64,000 nucleotides of DNA. Source: SZUA-430 sp964561925. Its GTDB lineage: Bacteria; Pseudomonadota; Alphaproteobacteria; Micropepsales; Micropepsaceae. The DNA lies in contig CAZLRW010000004.1 of assembly GCA_964561925.1 (NCBI GenBank), positions 1 through 64,000 on the forward strand. Direction: 5' to 3'. The notes below the pieces were generated by a model. The model made no database searches, had not been told where the DNA came from, and saw nothing but the letters and a program-made list of their open reading frames with translations. The position numbers were made by a program, and so were the translations under genes. Of this stretch, positions 58,780 through 64,000 are shown one piece after another. Each line of letters starts with the position of its first letter. The stretch's first letter is position 1.

Positions 58780-59334
58780 CTGCCCCAACGTCTCAAACCA
58801 ACCCTCATCGCGATTTCCGGCTGCTCCGGCGGCGGCAAGTCGACGCTGCTCGCCGAACTCGCGCGCCGCGGTCACCGGGTGTTCGCCGAACCCGGTCGCG
58901 ACATCGTCAAGGAGGAATTGGCCAACGGCGGCGACGCGCTCCCCTGGACGAACGCGCTGCGCTTCGCCGAACGCTGCATCGCCCGTAACCTCAAGAATCT
59001 CGAAGAGGCACAGCACCTCGCCGCGCCCGCCTTCTTCGACCGAAGCCTCATCGACGCCGTCAGCGCGCTCGAACATCTGGAGCACCCCATCCCGGCGGCG
59101 GCCCGCGAAGCGCTTGAGGCGCGCCCTTACGACCGCCGCGTCCTCATGGCGCCACCCTGGCCGGAATTGTTCGAGAACGACGCCGAGCGCAGGCATGCAT
59201 TCAACGATGCGTGCGCCGAATACGACCGCCTCCTTCAGACTTACCAGGCGCATGGGCACGAGATCGTCACGTTGCCGAAGTTGAGCGTCACCGCCCGCGC
59301 CGACTTCACCCTGCGCTTGTTTGCCTTGGAATAG
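58780..59334 (+). CDS. P-loop ATPase/kinase-like protein, probable CTG start
   Basis: A 184-residue protein with Walker A GCSGGGKST (residues 14-22, bases 58819-58845), then AELARRGHRVFAEPGRDIVKEEL, FFDRSLIDAVSALEHL (acidic second motif) and a long helical C-terminus, as in AAA-type nucleotide-binding proteins near TmrB/thymidylate kinase. No ATG, GTG or TTG lies in this frame upstream of GTG 58879, which would delete the Walker A loop. CTG 58780 has GGAGG nine bases before and gives PQRLKPTLIAISG, a normal lead-in to a P-loop. An alternative is that a REP-like insertion removed the original start. Function is unknown; possibly small-molecule or antibiotic phosphorylation. Confidence 0.6.
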   Translation: MPQRLKPTLIAISGCSGGGKSTLLAELARRGHRVFAEPGRDIVKEELANGGDALPWTNALRFAERCIARNLKNLEEAQHLAAPAFFDRSLIDAVSALEHLEHPIPAAAREALEARPYDRRVLMAPPWPELFENDAERRHAFNDACAEYDRLLQTYQAHGHEIVTLPKLSVTARADFTLRLFALE

Positions 59335-59435
59335 CGCCGCCCCCATTCCGCCCGAGCATCGAAACCATGCCCCCAACCGCAATGACTGCGGCCGCTCGCT
59401 GCCGATAATGCCCGCATGTCTTCGGAGGAATTGGC

Positions 59436-59909
59436 ATGCGCACGAAACTCCAATGGGCCAGCATCATCCTGTTCATGGCCGTCAGCATCTTCCTGGTCGC
59501 CTTCGGCCTGCTCTATTCGAACGTCAACGACCTGCTCTGGTTCCATGCGGCAGCCGTCCCGCCTGACGCGCTGGAGAAGGTCCGCCCGCTCTACTTCGCC
59601 CTGATGAAATTGACCGGCGGCGCCTCGATCGCGCTAGGAATCCTTGGCGCTTATGTGGTTTTGGGCCCGATGCGCCGCGGCATGCCGGGTGCGGCGACGT
59701 TCGTCTCCGTCACTTATTGGATCGCCTTCGGCGTCGCCGGCTACACCGCGATCCGTCTGAACGAACTCACCGGCGCGCCGGTCGCCTGGTACAACATGGC
59801 GATCCTCTCCGCCCTCACCGCGCTCGCGTTCGCCGCCCACGCGCTCGCCCCGCGAAAGCCCATGGCGGAAGCCATGATGACCGCATCGACACCCATGGCG
59901 GCCGAGTAG
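59436..59909 (+). CDS. Small polytopic membrane protein
   Basis: A 157-residue protein with four hydrophobic segments (ASIILFMAVSIFLVAFGLLY, GGASIALGILGAYVVL, ATFVSVTYWIAFGVAGY, MAILSALTALAFAAHAL) and short charged loops; the C-terminal tail is cytoplasmic or periplasmic with KPMAEAMMTAST. The ATG 59436 has GGAGGAATT before it. I recognise no named family. It ends 101 bases before the peptidase gene. Confidence 0.65.
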   Translation: MRTKLQWASIILFMAVSIFLVAFGLLYSNVNDLLWFHAAAVPPDALEKVRPLYFALMKLTGGASIALGILGAYVVLGPMRRGMPGAATFVSVTYWIAFGVAGYTAIRLNELTGAPVAWYNMAILSALTALAFAAHALAPRKPMAEAMMTASTPMAAE

Positions 59910-59966
59910 CGCGCCTGCGTCACCGTTTCGCCTGTCGGGTGAGTGCGTGCCCGTTGGCTCGCGCTT

Positions 59967-60010
59967 ACCCTTTCCCTTAGGGTGCGCCCCTCAATTCAGA
60001 GGGGACCCTA
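59967..60010 (+). promoter_or_regulatory. Leader hairpin burying the ribosome binding site of the S46 peptidase gene
   Basis: TAGGGT (59978-59983), bulge GCG, CCCCTC (59987-59992), loop AATTCA, GAGGGG (59999-60004), ACCCTA (60005-60010), then ATG at 60011. The outer and inner arms form 12 pairs and enclose the ribosome binding site GAGGGG. An upstream ACCCT (59967-59971) could pair instead with AGGGT, freeing the site. This is the arrangement of a translational switch or thermosensor; the function is inferred from pairing alone. Confidence 0.5.
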
Positions 60011-62074
60011 ATGCGCCGTTCTTTGTTCGCCGCCGCAACTTTGGCCGCGCTGACCGTCTCGGCCGCGCACGCCGACGAAGGCATGTGGACGTTCGACAAT
60101 TTCCCCTCCGCGACCGTGAAGGCGAAATACGGCTTCGGGCCCGACCAAGCTTGGCTCGATCGCGTGCGTCAGTCCGCGGTGCGCCTCACGTCCGGTTGCT
60201 CGGCCTCCACCGTCTCGCCGAACGGCTTGGTTCTGACGAATTGGCACTGCGTCTCCGAATGCGTGCAGGCGCTCTCGACGAAGCAGGACGACTACGCCGC
60301 GAACGGCTTCCTCGCCGCAAAGGCCGAAGACGAGCGCACCTGCCCGGGTGTGCAGGCTGAGATCCTGATGTCGATCACCGACGTGACGCCACGCGTGAAA
60401 GCGGCGATCGCGGGCAAACCCGCGGCCGAGGTCGCAAAGGCCCGCCAAGCCGAAATCGCGAAGATCGAGGAAGAAGGCTGCAAGACTGACAAGAAGCTGC
60501 AGTGCGAGGTCGTCTCGCTCTACCGCGGCGGTCAGTACAAGCTCTACACCTACCGCAAATACGAAGACGTGCGCCTCGCCTTCGCGCCCGAAACCGCGAC
60601 CGGTTTCTTCGGCGGCGATCCCGACAACTTCAACTTCCCGCGCTTCTGCCTCGACTCGGCCCTTCTTCGCCTCTACGAGGACGGCAAGCCGGTGGCGACG
60701 CCCGCGTATCTGCCGTGGACGAACGAGGTCCCGAAAGAAGGCGACGTCGTCTTCGTCGCCGGCAATCCGGGCTCGACGCAGCGCCTGTTCACGAAGGCGC
60801 AGCTCGAGTTCGAGCGCGACTGGCTCCTGCCCACGCGCCAACTCGTGCGTTCCGAACTGCGCGGACGCCTCCTGAACTACGCCGCGCAAGGGCCGGAGCA
60901 AAAGCGCACGTCGGCCGACATGATCTTCAGCATCGAAAACTCGTTCAAGGCGCAATACGGACAGATGCGCGCCCTTCTCGATCCCGAGTTCTTCGCGGCC
61001 AGGGTCAATGAGGAAAACTCGCTTCGTGCCCGGCTGAAGAAGAACGCGGCCCTCGCCAAGGAAATCGGCGACCCCTGGGCCGACATGGAAAAGGTCGTTG
61101 CCGCCCAGCGCGAACTCTTCATGTCGCACGATTGGCTGCAGGCGCGCGCCGGTTCGATCTCGCAGCTCTACGGTCAAGCCCGCGCGCTCGTGCGCGCCGC
61201 TGAAGAGCGTGCGAAGCCGAACGCCGACCGTCTGCCCGGCTTCACGGAAAGCGACCTGCCGCAGCTCGAACGGCAAATGAAAGAGCAAGTGCCCGTCTAT
61301 CCCGACATCGAACGCATCGGCCTCGAACTCTGGCTCTCGAAGACGCGTGAGTTTCTGACCGTCGACGATCCGCGCGTGCAGCGTCTGCTCGGCAAGGAAA
61401 GCCCCGAAGCGCTGGCCGCCGCCGCGATCAAAGGCACCAAGCTCGGCGATGCGAATGCCCGCATGGCGCTGTGGAACGGCGGCAAGGCGGCGCTCGACGC
61501 GTCGAACGATCCGCTGATCGTGCTGGCACGCCGGGCCGAGGCCGACTCGCGCGCCGTGCTGAACGCGTGGCGAGAGCGCGTGGAGGGTCCCGCGGCGCTC
61601 GCGGCCGAGCGTCTCGCTCGCGCCCGCTTCGCGCTCGACGGCGACAAGGTCTATCCCGACGCGACGTTCACGCTGCGCCTCTCCTACGGGGCGGTCGCGG
61701 GCTGGACCTACCAGGGTCAGACCGTGACGCCCTACACGACCATGGGCGGCCTCTACGCCCGCGCGACGGGCGCCGAGCCGTTCGCGCTTGCGCCGAAATG
61801 GCTCGCGGCCGAAGGCAGCGTCGACAAGTCGGCCGTCTTCAACCTCTCGACCACGAACGACATTATCGGCGGCAATTCCGGCTCGCCCTTGATCGACGCG
61901 AAGGGTCGCGTCGTCGGCGCGGTCTTCGACGGCAACATCCACTCGCTGGGCGGCGGCTACGGCTTCGACGCGCGTCTCAATCGCACGGTCTCCGTCTCCA
62001 CCGCCGCCATCGGCGAAGCGCTGAAGAAGGTCTACAAGGCCGACCGCCTCGCCGCCGAACTGGGCCTCAAATAG
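60011..62074 (+). CDS. S46 family dipeptidyl-peptidase
   Basis: A 687-residue exported serine peptidase with signal peptide ending AAHA-DE. The chymotrypsin-like core is visible: VLTNWHC with catalytic His79, and the nucleophile Ser623 in IGGNSGSPLIDAKG; helical insertions between them close the cleft as in DPP7/DPP11 and bacterial DAP BII. After Ser623 the FDGNIHSLGGGYGFDARLNR stretch is of the DPP7/DAP BII type (broad, hydrophobic P1) rather than the acidic-specific DPP11 type, by comparison from memory. Likely frees dipeptides from proteins in the periplasm. Start ATG 60011 lies directly after a stable RNA hairpin. Confidence 0.9.
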   Translation: MRRSLFAAATLAALTVSAAHADEGMWTFDNFPSATVKAKYGFGPDQAWLDRVRQSAVRLTSGCSASTVSPNGLVLTNWHCVSECVQALSTKQDDYAANGFLAAKAEDERTCPGVQAEILMSITDVTPRVKAAIAGKPAAEVAKARQAEIAKIEEEGCKTDKKLQCEVVSLYRGGQYKLYTYRKYEDVRLAFAPETATGFFGGDPDNFNFPRFCLDSALLRLYEDGKPVATPAYLPWTNEVPKEGDVVFVAGNPGSTQRLFTKAQLEFERDWLLPTRQLVRSELRGRLLNYAAQGPEQKRTSADMIFSIENSFKAQYGQMRALLDPEFFAARVNEENSLRARLKKNAALAKEIGDPWADMEKVVAAQRELFMSHDWLQARAGSISQLYGQARALVRAAEERAKPNADRLPGFTESDLPQLERQMKEQVPVYPDIERIGLELWLSKTREFLTVDDPRVQRLLGKESPEALAAAAIKGTKLGDANARMALWNGGKAALDASNDPLIVLARRAEADSRAVLNAWRERVEGPAALAAERLARARFALDGDKVYPDATFTLRLSYGAVAGWTYQGQTVTPYTTMGGLYARATGAEPFALAPKWLAAEGSVDKSAVFNLSTTNDIIGGNSGSPLIDAKGRVVGAVFDGNIHSLGGGYGFDARLNRTVSVSTAAIGEALKKVYKADRLAAELGLK

Positions 62075-62201
62075 CCGAACGCGGCACGACGCCAAGCGCT
62101 AACCACGGCCGTTTACCAATGGCCGTGGAGTTCGTGGACAAAGCGGCGCCGTGCCGCAACTATTTCCCCCTGGCCGCACATGCCTGGGGAGCTTTGAAGC
62201 G

Positions 62202-62405
62202 ATGGCCGCACCGCCCACGATGACGAAAGAATCCGTTCGCGCGCTCATCGACTCCGTCGAAAACGATCCGCTCGCGGGTCTCGGATGCTTCTCGAAGAAA
62301 GAGCTGTTGATCGACCGGATCCTGGCGCACAGCCGTGTGACCCAGCCGTCTTCGCCCGTCACGTCACCGCGTCCGATCCTGACCGAACCGTCGTCCGCCG
62401 ATTGA
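62202..62405 (+). CDS. Small protein of unknown function
   Basis: A 67-residue ORF beginning MAAPPTMTKESVRALIDSVE. Residues 8-40 look protein-like (LIDSVENDPLAGLGCFSKKE, then LLIDRILAHSR), while the tail is Pro/Ser/Thr-rich. The start may be ATG 62202 or ATG 62220; no clear ribosome binding site. Kept because amino-acid composition differs from shadow frames. No family recognised. Confidence 0.4.
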   Translation: MAAPPTMTKESVRALIDSVENDPLAGLGCFSKKELLIDRILAHSRVTQPSSPVTSPRPILTEPSSAD

Positions 62406-62655
62406 AGCTACCGGCGCGCCGCCGGCCGGCCGCGCGCCGCTCCAGTGGCGGCTGATACCGTCTTTGCTCTAACATCCACGTATGAGCGTCATCTCGCTGG
62501 GCTTTCTCGGCCGCCGCGCGGAGCTTCTTTCGCCGTTGGCGCCGGAAGAAGCTCTACACTCGATCGCGCGGTCGGCGGCTGTCACGCCGCGAGGTGGGCA
62601 AGTTGCTGAACTTCCTGCACCGAACGATCGATACCGAAAACGTGGGACTTGACGG

Positions 62656-63447
62656 ATGAACGACGCGAAATACGAACGCATCAAGATCGAACGGGCGGGG
62701 CGCATTATGACGCTCGCGCTCTCGAACCCCGCGAAGATGAACGCGGTCGACGGCCGCATGCACCGCGAACTCGCCGATATCTTCTACGACGCGCAGGAAG
62801 ACGACAGCGTCGACGTGATTGTTCTGACGGGGGAGGGCGCGGCGTTCTCCGCCGGCGGCGACATCGACTGGATGAGGCGCTCGAACGAGGGCAAGGAAAA
62901 AGGCCCAGCCGTCATCGAAGGCCGAAAGATCGTCTTTGGTCTGCTCGACCTCGAAAAGCCGATCATCGCCAAGGTGCGTGGCCCCGCGATCGGCCTGGGC
63001 TGCACGATCGCGCTCTTCTGCGACGTGATCTTTGCCTCCGAAACGGCGCGCTTTGCCGATCCGCACGTGAAGGTGGGCGTCGTCGCGGGCGACGGCGGCG
63101 CCGTCATCTGGCCCCAACTCGTGGGCTACGCCCGCGCGAAGGAATATCTGATGACGGGCGACCCGCTCTCAGGCGCGGAGGCCGAACGCATCGGTCTCAT
63201 CAATCACGTCGTCCCGGACGGCGAACTCGACGCGCGCGTGGACGCGTTCGCGAAGAAACTCGCCGCCGGCGCGCCGCAAGCGATCAAATACACGAAGGTC
63301 TCCGTCAATTTGCGCCTGAAGGAAATCGCCCACACGATCCTCGACGCCTCGATGGGCTACGAGATGGTGACGTTCAAGACGAACGACCACAAGGAAGCGG
63401 TCGCGGCCTTCCTCGAAAAGCGAAAGCCGAACTTCAAGGGAAACTGA
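62656..63447 (+). CDS. Enoyl-CoA hydratase/isomerase family protein
   Basis: A 263-residue crotonase-fold protein. Oxyanion segments are GAAFSAGGDIDWM and RGPAIGLGCTIA. The usual catalytic Glu motif is replaced by VGVVAGDGGAVIWP, with Asp in the loop; the first acidic residue is likewise not in the standard position, so it may be an isomerase, racemase or thioester-specific variant rather than a hydratase. Ends FLEKRKPNFKGN. The stop overlaps the AlkB-family start by one base, so they are co-translated. The 250 bases before it (62406-62655) hold no convincing gene. Confidence 0.8.
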   Translation: MNDAKYERIKIERAGRIMTLALSNPAKMNAVDGRMHRELADIFYDAQEDDSVDVIVLTGEGAAFSAGGDIDWMRRSNEGKEKGPAVIEGRKIVFGLLDLEKPIIAKVRGPAIGLGCTIALFCDVIFASETARFADPHVKVGVVAGDGGAVIWPQLVGYARAKEYLMTGDPLSGAEAERIGLINHVVPDGELDARVDAFAKKLAAGAPQAIKYTKVSVNLRLKEIAHTILDASMGYEMVTFKTNDHKEAVAAFLEKRKPNFKGN

Positions 63448-64000
63448 TGCAAACCCTGTTCGCTGCGCTCGAAGAAAAACTGCCGGAAGGCGCCAAGCTG
63501 TTCCGCAATCGCATCGCGCGCGCCGAGCAACTCGCGATCCTCGACGAAGTGGCGAATATTCTCGAAGAGGCCCCGCCGTTCCGCCCGCAAATGCCGACCG
63601 GGCCCCATATGATCAACAGCCTCACGAATTGCGGGCCGCTGGGCTGGGTTTCCGACCGGCGCGGCTATCGCTACGAGGCGGCGCATCCCGTCACCGGAAA
63701 GCCCTGGCCGCCGATCCCGCCGGCCGTTCTCGATGTCGCGCGCCGCGCCGCCGCCGACACCGGCTACGCGTTCGAACCCGACGCCTGCCTCGTCAACATC
63801 TACGCCGCCGACGGTAAGCTCAGCCTCCACCGTGACTATGACGAGGCCGACTTCGCCTGGCCGATCGTCTCGCTCTCCTTCGGCAACGACGCCGACTTTC
63901 AGCTCGCGGGCCTGAAACGCTCCGGCCCAAGCCAGAGCTTCACGCTCCACTCCGGCGACGTGCTTGTCCTCGCGGCCGAGAGCCGCTTGCGCTACCACGG
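63447..64000 (+). CDS. AlkB-family Fe(II)/2-oxoglutarate dioxygenase (3' end beyond window)
   Basis: At least 184 residues of a dioxygenase related to AlkB, which repairs alkylated bases by oxidative demethylation. It starts MQTLFAALEEKLPEGAKLF, keeps the substrate loop GPHMINSLTNCGPLGWVSD, and has the Fe-binding HRDYDE (HxD motif) after LVNIYAADGKLSL, with LSFGNDADFQL and HSGDVLVLAAESRLRYHG, the second His ligand, at the window edge. The final 2-oxoglutarate Arg pair lies beyond the end. Overlaps the enoyl-CoA hydratase stop by one base (TGATG). Confidence 0.85.
   Translation, partial: MQTLFAALEEKLPEGAKLFRNRIARAEQLAILDEVANILEEAPPFRPQMPTGPHMINSLTNCGPLGWVSDRRGYRYEAAHPVTGKPWPPIPPAVLDVARRAAADTGYAFEPDACLVNIYAADGKLSLHRDYDEADFAWPIVSLSFGNDADFQLAGLKRSGPSQSFTLHSGDVLVLAAESRLRYH

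Noticed and set aside
62482..62652. 56-codon ORF starting ATG 62482 and an alternative frame ending in a TGA that overlaps the hydratase ATG
   Set aside because: The first lacks a ribosome binding site; the second (ending LLNFLHRTIDTENVGLDG) looks somewhat protein-like but has no usable start. Left as unresolved rather than annotated.
1..64000. tRNA, rRNA, insertion sequence or prophage genes
   Set aside because: No tRNA-like cloverleaf, rRNA sequence, transposase, integrase or structural phage motif was recognised on either strand.

Overview
The window is a GC-rich (by eye well above 60%), gene-dense chromosome segment of an alphaproteobacterium. This assignment is inferred from the very long NAD-type glutamate dehydrogenase, the SDHAF4/DUF1674 protein, the Zur-type Fur regulator, COQ4, and the run htpX, rsmB, rpe, heparinase, purH. 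A relative of Caulobacterales/Hyphomonadales is possible but not provable here. I saw no rRNA, tRNA, CRISPR array, transposase or phage gene, and no gene-free stretch exceeds 300 bases.

Layout. 1-7.6 kb is one end of an exopolysaccharide locus of the exosortase-A-associated type: UDP-ManNAc dehydrogenase (cut by the window edge), glycosyltransferase, deacetylase, GNAT protein, O-ligase-like polymerase and an alkaline-phosphatase-fold protein. 7.6-17.5 kb holds a DUF4153 membrane protein, acyl chemistry genes (FabH-like synthase, enoyl-CoA hydratase), COQ4, a sugar kinase, a GH3 acyl-amide synthetase overlapping a penicillin-acylase-type lipoprotein, and a PaaI thioesterase. 17.5-24.5 kb is the most unusual part: two adjacent copies of a three-gene module (HSL-type esterase on minus, divergent LuxR-type HTH protein, then a coiled-coil plus beta-barrel outer-membrane protein). 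24.6-30.5 kb has small envelope proteins, a phosphatase, an RND/MMPL exporter-like protein and SDHAF4.

30.6-40.5 kb carries a Ste24-like M48 protease, an amidohydrolase, HtpX, then the housekeeping run rsmB, rpe, heparinase II/III-like and purH. 40.5-50.6 kb has two transporters, a DUF433/DUF5615 toxin-antitoxin pair, NAD-glutamate dehydrogenase, an exonuclease, a DUF1287 lipoprotein, a miniature flagellar-rod-like protein and Zur. 50.9-58.7 kb is a DUF1302, DUF1329, Ycf48-like set followed by two tandem ferritin-like diiron enzymes. 58.8-64 kb has a P-loop ATPase probably starting at CTG, a small membrane protein, an S46 dipeptidyl-peptidase, a second enoyl-CoA hydratase and the start of an AlkB-family dioxygenase.

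How the parts may work together (inference). The DUF1302/DUF1329/Ycf48 set plus the MMPL protein resembles sets found in bacteria that move very hydrophobic compounds across the envelope. With the diiron enzymes, two HSL esterases, enoyl-CoA hydratases, FabH-like enzyme and thioesterase, the window has the look of lipid- or steroid-like compound handling. Several control elements can be read directly: two hairpins that would bury a ribosome binding site (before the 11280 and 60011 starts), a perfect operator-like palindrome before coq4, a box shared by both duplicated modules, and three good intrinsic terminators.
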